Shown here piece by piece: positions 10,614 to 19,764 of a DNA stretch of 64,000 bases (its first letter is position 1; every line of letters begins with the position of its first letter). Source of the DNA: Shinella sumterensis. Lineage in GTDB: Bacteria; Pseudomonadota; Alphaproteobacteria; Rhizobiales; Rhizobiaceae. The translations under genes and the position numbers were made by a program. Where the stretch lies: assembly GCF_004514425.2 (NCBI RefSeq), contig NZ_MYFN02000007.1, positions 186,001-250,000 of the forward strand, given 5' to 3'. The notes below the pieces were generated by a model. The model ran no database searches. It saw only the letters and a list, made by a program, of their open reading frames with translations, and was not told the origin of the DNA.

Positions 10614-10901
10614 ATGGCGAAGGGTTACTGGATTGCACGGGTCGATGTGCGCGATGCCGAACGCTACAAGGATTATGTCGCCGCCGCCAAGCCGGCCTTC
10701 GAGAAATACGGCGCCAATTTCCTGGCCCGCGGCGGCGCTTTCGAGCCGCTGGAAGGCCAGGTGCGCGCCCGCAACGTGGTGATCGAGTTCCCCTCGCTCC
10801 AGGCCGCCGTCGACTGCTACAATTCGCCCGAATACCAGATCGCCGCCGCCATCCGGCAGGAAGTGGCGGACGCGGAGATGGTCGTCGTCGAGGGCATATG
10901 A
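10614..10901 (+). CDS. DUF1330 domain-containing protein
   Basis: A 95-residue cytoplasmic protein of the DUF1330 family, which has a ferredoxin-like dimeric alpha+beta-barrel fold. Recognisable segments are YWIARVDVRDAERYKDYV, FLARGG, VVIEFPSLQAAVDCYNS and YQ. The function of the family is not established. An AAAGGGAG site precedes the ATG. It stands alone between a repeat and the next gene, and is probably monocistronic. Confidence 0.9.
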   Translation: MAKGYWIARVDVRDAERYKDYVAAAKPAFEKYGANFLARGGAFEPLEGQVRARNVVIEFPSLQAAVDCYNSPEYQIAAAIRQEVADAEMVVVEGI

Positions 10902-11021
10902 GCATCCGGCGGGCCGACGCCTGAAAAACCGGCGCGCGAGACGCTTCGCCGCGCTTCACCTTGCCGATGCTTTGGGCTATGTAGGCCTCACCTACCGATC
11001 CTATTTCTCAGGAGCAGCCTC

Positions 11022-12002
11022 ATGACCTTGTCCAACCTTCCGCCGCTCGTCACCGTCTTCGGCGGCTCGGGCTTCGTCGGGCGTCATGTGGTGCGCGCGC
11101 TGGCGCGCCGCGGCTACCGCATCCGCGTCGCCGTGCGCCGTCCCGATCTCGCCGGCTTCCTTCAGCCGATGGGTGGCGTCGGGCAGATTTCCTTCGTCCA
11201 GGCGAACCTGCGCTACCGGCAGTCGGTCGACCGCGCCGTGGCGGGCTCCGACCATGTCATCAACTGCGTCGGCCTGCTCCTGGAAAGCGGCCGCAACACC
11301 TTCGATGCGGTGCAGGATTTCGGCGCGCGCGCCGTCGCCGAGGCCACCCGCGCGGCCGGTGCGACGCTGACCCACATCTCCGCCATCGGTGCGGATGAAA
11401 AATCCGCCTCCACCTATTCCCGCACCAAGGCGCGCGGCGAGGCTGCCGTGCTGCGCGCGGTTCCGGATGCCGTCATCCTGCGCCCGTCCATCGTCTTCGG
11501 TCCCGAGGACGGCTTCTTCAACAAGTTCGCCACCATGGCGCGCTTCTCGCCCGTCCTGCCGTTGATCGGCGGCGGCCACACGAAGCTCCAGCCGGTCTAT
11601 GTCGCCGATGTCGCCGAAGCCGTCGCACGCTCCGTCGACGGCACGATCGCCCGCGGCCGCATCTATGAACTCGGCGGCCCGGAGGTCCTGACCTTCCGCC
11701 AGTGTCTCGAAACCATGCTGCGCGTGACAGACCGCAAGAACCCCTTCGTCTCGCTTCCCTTCGGCATCGCGTCGCTGATCGGCTCCATCGCCTCGCTGGT
11801 GCCCTTCGTGAAGCCGCCGCTCACCTCCGACCAGGTGACGCTGCTGCGCTCCGACAACATCGTCTCGCAGGCCGCCATCAGCGAGGGCCGCACGCTGGAA
11901 GCCATCGGCATCGAGCCGGCGCTGGTGGAAGCCATCCTGCCGAGCTACCTCGTTCGCTATCGCCAGCAGGGCCAGTTCACGCGCCTCGACCGCACCGCCT
12001 GA
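11022..12002 (+). CDS. Complex I NDUFA9 subunit family / NAD(P)-binding SDR protein
   Basis: A 326-residue extended-SDR protein with the nucleotide loop GGSGFVGRHVVRAL at 14-27. HISAIGADEKSASTYSRTKARGE fits the atypical SDR family related to mitochondrial NDUFA9. In eukaryotes NDUFA9 is an accessory subunit of respiratory complex I; the bacterial homologue may bind NADPH and help the membrane or respiratory chain, but this is unproven. CAGGAGCAGCC precedes the ATG. A strong hairpin terminator follows. Confidence 0.88.
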   Translation: MTLSNLPPLVTVFGGSGFVGRHVVRALARRGYRIRVAVRRPDLAGFLQPMGGVGQISFVQANLRYRQSVDRAVAGSDHVINCVGLLLESGRNTFDAVQDFGARAVAEATRAAGATLTHISAIGADEKSASTYSRTKARGEAAVLRAVPDAVILRPSIVFGPEDGFFNKFATMARFSPVLPLIGGGHTKLQPVYVADVAEAVARSVDGTIARGRIYELGGPEVLTFRQCLETMLRVTDRKNPFVSLPFGIASLIGSIASLVPFVKPPLTSDQVTLLRSDNIVSQAAISEGRTLEAIGIEPALVEAILPSYLVRYRQQGQFTRLDRTA

Positions 12003-12020
12003 GCCTGCCTTTCCCCCATG

Positions 12021-12064
12021 AAAACGGCCGCCGTGCGAGGTCTCGCGCGGCGGCCGTTGTGTTT
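12021..12064 (+). terminator. Hairpin terminator after the NDUFA9-like gene
   Basis: ACGGCCGCC and GGCGGCCGT arms with inner GCGAG/CTCGC pairing form a long stem, 20 bases after the stop, followed by TGTGTTTG. It is a good intrinsic terminator, though the T-run is interrupted. Confidence 0.8.
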
Positions 12065-12254
12065 GGCGCAAGGGGCTTTGCGGCGGCTGTTGCACTTATG
12101 CAGCGGTTAAAAAAAGCGTGGCGGCATTTACGCCGGATTCAGCATGTCGCGATATTGCTTGTGTCAGGGTCAGAGAATAAACACCGCCCCCGTCGCGTCC
12201 TGCAGGAAAGCAGTGTGCGGCGTATTTCAGCACCTCGAGAGGCTTTCGGCGCAA

Positions 12255-12404
12255 ATGGGCAAGGCAATTGCAATCTTCTTCGGATTTTCGGCTCTGATCA
12301 TCGTGGCCGGATCCTTTGCCGCACCCACGACGGTCTCCGCCGGCAAGCACGGCTGCACGCCGGCCTATGGCGTCGACCCCTGCACGACCTCGTCGGTCAA
12401 GTAA
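12255..12404 (+). CDS. Small secreted hypothetical protein, 49 residues
   Basis: I do not recognise a family. The ATG at 12255 opens a 49-residue frame: a basic start (MGKAI), a hydrophobic stretch of about 18 residues and an AxA-like cleavage region (TVSAGK). The mature part is a short tail with two cysteines (HGCTPAYG and DPCTT) that could form a disulfide in the periplasm. No strong ribosome site is visible; a longer in-frame start at 12144 has a poor N-terminus. A tight hairpin terminator just after the stop supports it as a real transcript. Confidence 0.55.
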   Translation: MGKAIAIFFGFSALIIVAGSFAAPTTVSAGKHGCTPAYGVDPCTTSSVK

Positions 12405-12423
12405 GCTTCGGCCCGTCTGAAGC

Positions 12424-12444
12424 GACCGGCCGAAGCCGGTCTTT
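12424..12444 (+). terminator. Rho-independent terminator between small gene and uppP
   Basis: GACCGGC-CGAA-GCCGGTC is followed by TTT, 20 bases past the small gene. The T-run touches the stop codon of the convergent uppP gene, whose last bases overlap the terminator region. Confidence 0.8.
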
Positions 12445-13250
12445 CAACCCCAGATCAGAAGGGCGATCAGGCCCAGCGTTCCCACGATGATCCGCCAGAT
12501 GGCGAAGATCGTGAAGCCGCGGCGCGACACGAAGTCGAGCAGCGAGCGCACCACGAAGAGGCCCGCGATGAAGGCGGCGATAAAGCCGACGCCGATGATC
12601 AGGATGTCGTCGGAGGACAGCGCGTCGCGGTTCTTGTAGAGGTCGAGCGTGAAGGCGCCGAGCATGGTCGGCATCGCCAGGAAGAACGAGAATTCCGCCG
12701 CCGAGCGCTTGTCGGTGCCCATCAGCAGCGCGCCGGCAATGGTGGCGCCCGAGCGTGACGTGCCGGGGATCATGGCAAGGCACTGGCAAAGGCCGATCTT
12801 GAAGGCGAGCGACGGCGGGTACTTCATCGCATCCGTATAGCGGGGCTGAAGCGGCATGCGGTCGATGACGTAGAGGATGACGCCGCCGATGATCAGCACG
12901 ATGCAGATCAGCATGGGCGTTTCGAACAGCACCGTCTTGATGAAATCATGCGCGAGCATGCCGATGACGACCGCCGGCAGGAAGGCCACGAGGACGCTGA
13001 TGACGAAGCGCCGCGCCTCCGGGCTCGACGGCAGCGCGACCGCGACCTTCCAGAGTTTCGCCGCGTAGACGGACAGGATCGCCAGGATCGCGCCGAGCTG
13101 GATGAGCACGGCGAAGGTGTTGCCCGGCGACTTGAAGCCGAGGAAATGCCCGGCGAGCAGGATATGGGCGGTCGAAGACACCGGGATGAATTCGGTCAGG
13201 CCCTCGATGAGGCCGAGGATGAGGGCGCTGACGATGGACTGGTCTGCCAT
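12444..13250 (-). CDS. uppP: Undecaprenyl-diphosphatase (BacA/UppP)
   Basis: An inner-membrane enzyme that dephosphorylates undecaprenyl pyrophosphate, recycling the lipid carrier for peptidoglycan and other envelope polymers; extra copies give bacitracin tolerance. It has 268 residues. The (E/Q)xxxE active-site motif is E16-GLT-E20 in [16 protein letters not shown], and PGTSRSG supplies the second motif. About eight hydrophobic helices are present. The frame runs on to 13307, but [13 protein letters not shown] at 13250 is the normal start. It may support the glycosylation genes near 42-45 kb, which also use polyprenyl carriers (inference). Confidence 0.95.
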   Translation of the reverse strand: MADQSIVSALILGLIEGLTEFIPVSSTAHILLAGHFLGFKSPGNTFAVLIQLGAILAILSVYAAKLWKVAVALPSSPEARRFVISVLVAFLPAVVIGMLAHDFIKTVLFETPMLICIVLIIGGVILYVIDRMPLQPRYTDAMKYPPSLAFKIGLCQCLAMIPGTSRSGATIAGALLMGTDKRSAAEFSFFLAMPTMLGAFTLDLYKNRDALSSDDILIIGVGFIAAFIAGLFVVRSLLDFVSRRGFTIFAIWRIIVGTLGLIALLIWG

Positions 13251-13436
13251 GAAACTTCCTTGAGTCTTTGGGAGGAAAGGCGAGAAGCGAAAGCGGGCTT
13301 GCAGCACGAGGCCCGATTCGCTTGTGTTTGTACCACCAAATTTCTATAGGTTCGTCAAATCCGTGGCCAAATCAGTTCCGCATGAGTCGGCGGGCCCGGC
13401 GCATTCCTTTCCGCACGATGAGTAAAAGCCGCGTTC

Positions 13437-14129
13437 ATGCCAACACTCTATCATCACCCGATGTCTGCCGCCTCCCGCTTCGTCCGCCTCATCCTTGCGG
13501 AATACGGGTTCCAGACGGAGCTCGCCGAGGAGCAACCCTGGGAGAACCGGCGCGACTTCCTGGCGCTCAACCCGGCCGGCACGCTTCCCGTCTATGTCGA
13601 TGACAGCATGCGCGCGCTCTGTGGCGCCAGCATCATCTCGGAATATCTCGACGAGACCCATGGCGTCCTGAAGCGCGACCGTCGCCTGCTGGCGGAAGAC
13701 CCTTTCCAGCGCGCGGAGATCCGCCGCCTGACGGAATGGTTCCTGCAGAAGATGGAGCAGGACGTCACGCGTCCCCTGGTGCGCGAGCGCATCTTCAAGC
13801 TCCAGATGACATCGGACCAGGGCGGCGGGCCGCCCGACAGCAAGATCCTGCGCAACTCGCGCGCCAATATCCGCCAGCACATGAAATACCTGTCCTGGCT
13901 GGCCGGCTCGCGCACCTATCTGGCCGGCGACCGTCTCTCCTATGCCGATCTTGCCGCCGCGGCCTGTCTTTCGGTTCTCGACTATATGGGCGAGATCAAC
14001 TGGACCGAGGCGCCGCAGGCCAAGGACTGGTATCAGCGGCTGAAATCGCGCCCCTCCTTCCGACCGCTGCTGGCCGAGCGCGTGCGCGGGGTCACGCCGG
14101 TCTCGCATTACGCGGACCTGGATTTCTGA
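13437..14129 (+). CDS. Glutathione S-transferase family protein
   Basis: A 230-residue cytosolic GST-like protein. The thioredoxin-like N-terminal domain shows [21 protein letters not shown], the cis-proline segment AGTLPVYV and the [10 protein letters not shown] glutathione loop. The C-terminal helical domain has [19 protein letters not shown], the conserved GST folding motif. The substrate is unknown. It lies ten bases before queG, so the two are probably co-transcribed. Confidence 0.9.
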   Translation: MPTLYHHPMSAASRFVRLILAEYGFQTELAEEQPWENRRDFLALNPAGTLPVYVDDSMRALCGASIISEYLDETHGVLKRDRRLLAEDPFQRAEIRRLTEWFLQKMEQDVTRPLVRERIFKLQMTSDQGGGPPDSKILRNSRANIRQHMKYLSWLAGSRTYLAGDRLSYADLAAAACLSVLDYMGEINWTEAPQAKDWYQRLKSRPSFRPLLAERVRGVTPVSHYADLDF

Positions 14130-14139
14130 GGACCTGATC

Positions 14140-15285
14140 ATGTCGGGCGACGAGAAGATCCGGCGCCGCCTGACCGATTTCATCAAGGCGGAAGCGGCCG
14201 ACAAGGGGTTCGACCTCTGTCGCATCACCGCACCCGATTCCATTCCGCAAGCGCCTGCCCGGCTCGCCGATTTCCTCGCCGCCGACTATCACGGCACCAT
14301 GGACTGGATGGCGGAGACACAGGCCCGCCGCGCCGATCCGCGTGTCCTGTGGAGCGACGTGCGCTCCATCGTGCTGTTCGGCATGAACTACGGCCCGGCG
14401 CACGATCCGCGCGAGGTGCTCGGCCTGCCGGACCGGGCGGCGATCTCGGTCTATGCGCAAAACCGCGACTATCACGACATCATCAAGGGCAAGCTGAAGG
14501 AAGTGGCGACCCGCTTTGCCGCGCGCGGCGGAGAGGACGTCAAGGTCTTCGTCGATACCGCACCCGTCATGGAAAAGCCGCTCGCGGCGGCCGCCGGCCT
14601 CGGCTGGCAGGGCAAGCACACCAACCTCGTCAGCCGCACGCATGGCTCCTGGCTGTTTCTCGGCAGCCTCTTCACCACCGCCGATCTTCTGCGCGACGAA
14701 CCCGAGCGCGATCATTGCGGCTCCTGTCGCGCCTGCCTCGACGCCTGCCCGACGGATGCCTTTCCCGCGCCCTACAAGCTCGACGCGCGGCGCTGCATTT
14801 CCTATCTCACCATCGAGCACAAGGGCACGATTGCGCCCGACATGCGCGAGAAGATCGGCAACCGCATCTATGGCTGCGACGATTGCCTCGCCGCCTGCCC
14901 GTGGAACAAGTTCGCGGCGGCAGCCTCGGAGATGAAGCTCGTGGCGCGCGAGGAGCTGAAGGCGCCCGCCATCGCGGATCTGCTTGCGCTCGATGATCCG
15001 GCCTTCCGCAGCCATTTCTCCGGTTCGCCCGTCAAGCGCATCGGGCGAGACCGCTTCGTGCGCAACACGCTGATCGCCGCCGGCAATTCGCGCGACCGCG
15101 GCCTGATCGCTGCGTGCCTCCGTCTCGCCGACGATGCGGCGCCCATGGTGCGCGGCATGGCCGCATGGGCGCTGTCGCGGCTGATGGATGCTGGCGAATT
15201 CGCAAGATTTGCGGCAGGAAGGGTTGAGGACGCGGACGAGGACGTGCGCGCGGAATATGAGAGAGCAAAGGCAGACGCGCGTTGA
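14140..15285 (+). CDS. queG: Epoxyqueuosine reductase
   Basis: A cobalamin and iron-sulfur enzyme that reduces epoxyqueuosine to queuosine in tRNA wobble positions (GUN anticodons). It has 381 residues. Two [4Fe-4S] cysteine sets are seen: [12 protein letters not shown], and [10 protein letters not shown], which adds the remaining ligands. The N-terminal DUF1730-like part and C-terminal HEAT-like region ([17 protein letters not shown]) match the family. It follows a GST gene by ten bases and overlaps the next gene by four bases (TTGA). Confidence 0.96.
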   Translation: MSGDEKIRRRLTDFIKAEAADKGFDLCRITAPDSIPQAPARLADFLAADYHGTMDWMAETQARRADPRVLWSDVRSIVLFGMNYGPAHDPREVLGLPDRAAISVYAQNRDYHDIIKGKLKEVATRFAARGGEDVKVFVDTAPVMEKPLAAAAGLGWQGKHTNLVSRTHGSWLFLGSLFTTADLLRDEPERDHCGSCRACLDACPTDAFPAPYKLDARRCISYLTIEHKGTIAPDMREKIGNRIYGCDDCLAACPWNKFAAAASEMKLVAREELKAPAIADLLALDDPAFRSHFSGSPVKRIGRDRFVRNTLIAAGNSRDRGLIAACLRLADDAAPMVRGMAAWALSRLMDAGEFARFAAGRVEDADEDVRAEYERAKADAR

Positions 15286-16157
15286 AGCACCTCCTGATCC
15301 TCGGCGCCGGGTTTTCCGGCAAGGCCATCGGCGAAACCTTCCGGGCGGCCGGTTATACGGTTTCCGGCACCACCCGCTCCGAGGAGAAGGCGGAAAGCCT
15401 CCGTGCGCTGGGTATCGAACCCGTCCTCTATGACGGCAACGACCTGTCGGCTGCGCTCGTCGCCGCCATGGCGCGCGCCACGCATGTCGTGCAGTCCATC
15501 GCGCCGGGCCGGGATGGCGACCCGTTGTTTCGTGCCGCAAGTCCCGCGCTTTCCGCATTGATGCCGAAGCTGGCATGGGCCGGCTATCTCTCCACCGTCG
15601 GCGTCTATGGCGATCACAAGGGCGCCTGGGTGGACGAGGACACGCCCTTGAACCCGGTCTCCACCCGTTCCATCGAGCGTGTCGAGGCCGAAAACCACTG
15701 GCTCGCCTTCGGGCAGGCTTCCGGCCTTCCCGTCGCGGTGCTTCGCCTCTCGGGCATTTACGGGCCGGGCCGCAACGCGCTGCGCAACATCGAGGAGGGA
15801 ACCGCCCGCCGCCTCATCAAGAAGGACCAGGTGTTCAACCGCATCCGCGTCGAGGATATCGGCGGGGCAACCCTCTTCCTCGCGGAACGGAGCCTTGGCG
15901 GCATCTGGAACATCACCGACGACGAACCGGGCCCGCCGCAGGACGTGGTGGCCGAGGCCGCCCGCCTGATGGGCTATCCCGTGCCGCCGGATATTCCTTT
16001 CGAGACGGCGGAACTTTCTCCCATGGCGCGGTCTTTCTACGGCGAGAACAAGCGCGTTTCGAATGCGAAACTGCGCGCCGCGGGCTTCGGTTTTCGATAT
16101 CCGAACTACCGCGTTTCGCTTGCCGAACTCCATTCCTCCGGCCGCTGGCGCGGCTGA
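15282..16157 (+). CDS. NAD(P)-dependent epimerase/SDR family protein
   Basis: A 291-residue extended-SDR protein with the Rossmann loop [14 protein letters not shown] at the N-terminus and [10 protein letters not shown] in the active region. The substrate side is not identifiable; homologues are annotated only as NAD-dependent epimerases. The start is a TTG sharing bases with the queG stop, which points to translational coupling in a GST-queG-epimerase operon. An alternative internal start is possible but would lose the nucleotide loop. Confidence 0.88.
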   Translation: MKHLLILGAGFSGKAIGETFRAAGYTVSGTTRSEEKAESLRALGIEPVLYDGNDLSAALVAAMARATHVVQSIAPGRDGDPLFRAASPALSALMPKLAWAGYLSTVGVYGDHKGAWVDEDTPLNPVSTRSIERVEAENHWLAFGQASGLPVAVLRLSGIYGPGRNALRNIEEGTARRLIKKDQVFNRIRVEDIGGATLFLAERSLGGIWNITDDEPGPPQDVVAEAARLMGYPVPPDIPFETAELSPMARSFYGENKRVSNAKLRAAGFGFRYPNYRVSLAELHSSGRWRG

Positions 16158-16519
16158 AGGCGGGAGACGGCGAGGCCGTCTTTTTGCGATTTCATGCAAC
16201 CTGAAATTTATCTGCCACATTATTGCCGCCGAATTCCTGTGCGATTCCGGCGGATATTGAAAGTTTTTTCCGAAAAATTGCGCTAATGCCGGAAGACCAT
16301 TCCGCTTTTCAAGTCGAAACAGTTTATCGACTGATTCCAAAGAACTTTTCCGAACCCGTTAACGAAGGTTAAAGATCCATCGCGGGCGATGGACTGTATA
16401 TCCGGCGGGCTTGCGCCAGCAAGTGTGGCCGGTTGAGGCACGTTTTTGCCATTTTTGCTTCCTCATAGGGCGCCAATCACAGCGAAAGCCTACAACCTGC
16501 CCTGAAGGTCCACCGATAT
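16158..16519. other. 362-bp non-coding region upstream of RlpA-like gene
   Basis: No frame here looks coding. The region is richer in A/T than its neighbours, with T-runs near 16265 and 16455. It has a perfect 7-bp-arm hairpin at 16377-16392 (CCATCGC/GCGATGG) and a GTTAACGAAGGTTAA segment near 16358-16372. It could hold a promoter, a long 5' leader or a small RNA, but nothing specific can be assigned. Confidence 0.5.
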
Positions 16520-16882
16520 ATGACGTCCAAGCTCTCCAGCATCGCCATCGCCGCGCTCGTCGCCGCTTCCTCTTCCTTCGTGTCGTTCTCCGATGCGCAG
16601 GCCGCCGGTTGTGGCCGCGCCTCCTGGTATGCGCTGCACTCGCGCACCGCCTCGGGAGAGCGCATGAACCCCAACCTCATGACGGCAGCGCATCGCAGCC
16701 TGCGCTTCGGCACCAAGGTCAAGGTGACCAACGCCAACAACGGCAAGAGCGTCGTCGTTCGCATCAACGATCGCGGCCCGTTCATCCGCGGCCGGGTTCT
16801 CGATCTCTCCAAGGCGGCGGCTTCCAACATCGGCATGATCCGCTCCGGCCATGCCAAGATCTGCTACGAGGTCATCGGCTGA
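16520..16882 (+). CDS. RlpA-like double-psi beta-barrel protein, secreted
   Basis: A 120-residue exported protein. It has a signal peptide of about 28 residues ending SDAQA-A, then a single RlpA-like double-psi barrel: [36 protein letters not shown] and [20 protein letters not shown]. Full RlpA is a septal lytic transglycosylase with an extra SPOR domain, which is missing here; short versions are common in alphaproteobacteria. It probably acts on peptidoglycan in the periplasm (inference). A pair of cysteines (C33 region and the C-terminal CYEVIG) could form a disulfide. Confidence 0.9.
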   Translation: MTSKLSSIAIAALVAASSSFVSFSDAQAAGCGRASWYALHSRTASGERMNPNLMTAAHRSLRFGTKVKVTNANNGKSVVVRINDRGPFIRGRVLDLSKAAASNIGMIRSGHAKICYEVIG

Positions 16883-16955
16883 TCCCGAATTCTACCGGCT
16901 CCGGCTTGCTCTTGCTGCATTCCGCCGCTACCACGACGCAAAACGGAGTAAACGG

Positions 16956-18245
16956 ATGCGATTGGGTGGGCGGCTCTCGGGAGCCATCGAGGTTCTGACG
17001 GATATCGAGACGCGGCGACGCCCCGTCGCCGATGCGCTCAAGGACTGGGGCCTCTCCCACCGGTTCGCCGGCTCCGGCGACCGCGCCGCCATCGGCAATA
17101 TCGTCTATGACGCGCTGCGCATGAAACTGTCGCACGCCTATCTGATGGACGATGACAGCCCCAACGCGCTGGGCCATGCCGTGCTGCTGCGCCAGTGGGG
17201 CCTCACGCCCGAAACCCTTGCGGCGGAGTTCGATGGCGACCGCTTCGCGCCGGAACCTCTCGGCGCCGAAAAGCTCGCCGCCTTCCGCGCCCGCAATCTC
17301 GACGCTGCCGCGCCCCACGTTCAGGGCGATATCCCCGAATGGATCCAGCCCGCCTTCGAGACGAATTTTGCCGCCGACTGGCTGGCCGAGGCCAAGGCGC
17401 TTGCCGGCCGGCCGACGCTCGACCTTCGCGCCAACACGCTCAAGGCGGACCGCGAGAAGGTTCTGAAGGCGCTGGAGCGCAACGGCGCCGTCGCCTCGGC
17501 CATCGCCCGCCAGGGCATCCGCATTCCTGCCGGCGAAGGCGCCTCGCGCCTGCCCAACGTCACCGCCGACCTCGCCTTCCAGAAGGGCTGGTTCGAGGTG
17601 CAGGACGAGGGCTCGCAGATCGTCGCCGATCTCGTCGTGCCGCGCGAAGGCGAGCAGGTGCTCGATTTCTGCGCGGGCGGCGGCGGCAAGACGCTCGCCA
17701 TGGCGGCGGCCATGCACAACAAGGGCCAGGTCCATGCCTATGACACGGACCGCAAGCGCCTTGCGCCCATCATCGAGCGGCTGAAGCGCGCCGGCACCCG
17801 CAATGTGCAGGTCCACGAGGATCTTTCCAGCCTCGCGCCCCTGAAAGACCGTTTCGACCGCGTGCTGGTCGATGCGCCGTGCACGGGCACCGGCACCTGG
17901 CGCCGCCGCCCCGATACCAAGTGGCGCCTCACCGAAAAGAACCTGGAGGAGCGCCTTGCCCAGCAGCGGGAGGCGCTTGCCAATGCCAGCGTGTTCGTGC
18001 GCCCCGGCGGTTTGCTGTTCTACGTCACCTGTTCCATCCTGCCGCAGGAGAACGAGGCGCAGGTCCACGCCTTTTGCCAGGACCATCCCGGCTTCGAACT
18101 CCTGCCGGCCACCGAGACCTGGAGCACGCTTTTCGGCAAGGACAAGCCGCAGCCGCGCTCGCGCGACGGCAAGACGGTGACGCTCACCCCGGCGACCACC
18201 GACACGGACGGTTTCTTCTTCTGCGCCATGGCGCGCAAGCCCTGA
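16956..18245 (+). CDS. RsmB/NOP family RNA cytosine-5 methyltransferase
   Basis: A 429-residue SAM-dependent RNA m5C methyltransferase. An N-terminal helical NusB-like region precedes motif I LDFCAGGGGKT. Motif IV VDAPCTGTGTWRRRPD has C309, and motif VI VTCSILPQEN has the catalytic C359. The two-cysteine arrangement marks the RsmB/RsmF type; the exact rRNA or tRNA target is not determined. The frame is open upstream to 16851, but the ATG at 16956 has AACGGAG before it and gives a normal length. Confidence 0.93.
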   Translation: MRLGGRLSGAIEVLTDIETRRRPVADALKDWGLSHRFAGSGDRAAIGNIVYDALRMKLSHAYLMDDDSPNALGHAVLLRQWGLTPETLAAEFDGDRFAPEPLGAEKLAAFRARNLDAAAPHVQGDIPEWIQPAFETNFAADWLAEAKALAGRPTLDLRANTLKADREKVLKALERNGAVASAIARQGIRIPAGEGASRLPNVTADLAFQKGWFEVQDEGSQIVADLVVPREGEQVLDFCAGGGGKTLAMAAAMHNKGQVHAYDTDRKRLAPIIERLKRAGTRNVQVHEDLSSLAPLKDRFDRVLVDAPCTGTGTWRRRPDTKWRLTEKNLEERLAQQREALANASVFVRPGGLLFYVTCSILPQENEAQVHAFCQDHPGFELLPATETWSTLFGKDKPQPRSRDGKTVTLTPATTDTDGFFFCAMARKP

Positions 18246-18255
18246 AGATTGCGTT

Positions 18256-18308
18256 GTGTCAAAAGCGCGGAACAGCTTGAAACCGTTCTAAACTATACAC
18301 TTTGACAC
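18256..18308 (+). promoter_or_regulatory. Inverted repeat and Irr-like motif upstream of the imelysin cluster
   Basis: GTGTCAAA (18256-18263) and TTTGACAC (18301-18308) form a perfect 8-bp inverted repeat with a 37-bp gap. Between them, at 18277-18293, the minus strand reads GTTTAGAACGGTTTCAA, resembling the iron-control (Irr/ICE) box of rhizobia, which I recall as TTTAGAA-N3-TTCTAAA; the second half matches only partly. It sits about 145 bp before the first imelysin ATG. Iron control is inferred. Confidence 0.4.
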
Positions 18309-18438
18309 TAGTTTTTATTTGGTCCATGACATCAAGGCCTGAACAGACCCGGCCCCGGTTTTGAGGGCCGTCCGGACTGCGGCCATCGGCTGCTGCCCGG
18401 CGTCGGGGGACACGCCAAACAGGACACCAGGAGACGTC

Positions 18439-19716
18439 ATGACCACTTCCTTCCTTCGCGCGGCCGTCTTTGTACTCGCCACTGCGACATCCGGCCTTGC
18501 CATCGGCACGGCGCATGCGGCTGCCGATCCGGCCGCCATCGTCAAGCATTATGCCGAGATCGCGCATGCGAAGTTCTCGGACTCGCTCGATGCCGCCAAG
18601 GCGCTCGATGCCGCCGTCGACGCGCTGATCGCCAAGCCGAGCGACGAAACGCTGAAGGCCGCGCGCGCGGCGTGGCTCAAGGCCCGCGTGCCCTACCAGC
18701 AGACGGAAGCCTACCGCTTCGGCAACCCGCTCGTCGACGAATGGGAAGGCAAGGTCAATGCCTGGCCGCTCGATGAAGGCCTGATCGACTATGTCGACGC
18801 GAGCTACGGCACCGAGAGCGACACCAACGCGCTGTTCGTCGGCAATGTCATCGCCAATCCGAAGCTCGAAATCGCCGGCAAGACCATCGACGCCGCCACC
18901 ATCACGCCCGAAGTCCTGCAGGAGCTGCACGAGGCCGGCGAAGTCGAGGCGAATGTGGCGACCGGCTACCACGCCATCGAGTTCCTGCTGTGGGGCCAGG
19001 ACCTGAACGGCACCGGCCCCGGTGCGGGCAACCGCCAGGCGAGCGACTACGATACGGCCAATTGCACCAACGGCAATTGCGACCGCCGCGCCGCCTACCT
19101 GAAGGCCGCCTCCTCGCTGCTCGTCTCCGACCTTCAGGACATGGTCAAGGCCTGGTCGCCGGACGGCGACGCCACCAAGAACGTGACGGCCGACCCGAAG
19201 GCCGGCATCACCGCCATGCTGACCGGCATGGGCTCGCTCTCCTACGGCGAGCTTGCCGGCGAGCGCATGAAGCTCGGCCTCCTGCTGCACGATCCGGAAG
19301 AAGAACACGATTGCTTCTCCGACAACACGCACAATTCGCACTACTATGACGTCGTCGGCATCCAGACCGTCTATACGGGCGAATATACCCGCCCGGACGG
19401 CACCAAGATGACCGGCCCGTCGCTCCACGAGCTCGTCGCCGAAAAGGACGCAGCGCTCGACAAGGAGATGACCGGGAAGCTCGACGCCAGCCATGCCGCC
19501 TTCAAGGCGCTGGTGGACCGCGCGGAAGGCGGCGAGGCCTATGACCAGATGATCGGCGAGGGCAATGCCGAGGGCAACAAGGTCGTGCAGACCGCCATCG
19601 ACACGCTGGTCGACCAGACCAAGACGATCGAGCGCGTCGTTGCGTCGCTCGATCTCGGCAAGATCGAGCTTGAAGGCTCCGACAGCCTGGATAATCCTAA
19701 CGCTGTCTTCAAATAA
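18439..19716 (+). CDS. Imelysin family (peptidase M75) periplasmic protein, IrpA-like
   Basis: A 425-residue secreted protein with a signal peptide ending near AHA-A at residues 25-28. Imelysin-family proteins (IrpA, EfeO M75 domain, ICMP) are iron-regulated periplasmic or surface proteins thought to bind iron; the peptidase label is doubtful. The hallmark GxHxxE is present as G176-Y-H178-A-I-E181, followed by FLLWGQDLNG and HDPEEEHDCFSDNTH. GGAGACGT precedes the ATG at 18439; a longer frame from 18361 has no signal sequence. It heads a four-gene cluster with a di-haem protein, a second imelysin and a DUF1513 protein. Confidence 0.93.
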   Translation: MTTSFLRAAVFVLATATSGLAIGTAHAAADPAAIVKHYAEIAHAKFSDSLDAAKALDAAVDALIAKPSDETLKAARAAWLKARVPYQQTEAYRFGNPLVDEWEGKVNAWPLDEGLIDYVDASYGTESDTNALFVGNVIANPKLEIAGKTIDAATITPEVLQELHEAGEVEANVATGYHAIEFLLWGQDLNGTGPGAGNRQASDYDTANCTNGNCDRRAAYLKAASSLLVSDLQDMVKAWSPDGDATKNVTADPKAGITAMLTGMGSLSYGELAGERMKLGLLLHDPEEEHDCFSDNTHNSHYYDVVGIQTVYTGEYTRPDGTKMTGPSLHELVAEKDAALDKEMTGKLDASHAAFKALVDRAEGGEAYDQMIGEGNAEGNKVVQTAIDTLVDQTKTIERVVASLDLGKIELEGSDSLDNPNAVFK

Positions 19717-19725
19717 GAAAGAAGG

Positions 19726-19755
19726 CGGGCCGCCGCTCCCGGGAACGGTGGCCCG
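19726..19755 (+). other. Intercistronic hairpin between imelysin and di-haem genes
   Basis: CGGGCCGCCG pairs with CGGTGGCCCG (one G-T pair) in the 48 bases between the two genes. There is no clear T-run beyond GATTTC, so it looks like an mRNA stabiliser or partial attenuator rather than a full terminator. Confidence 0.6.
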
Positions 19756-19764
19756 ATTTCATGC

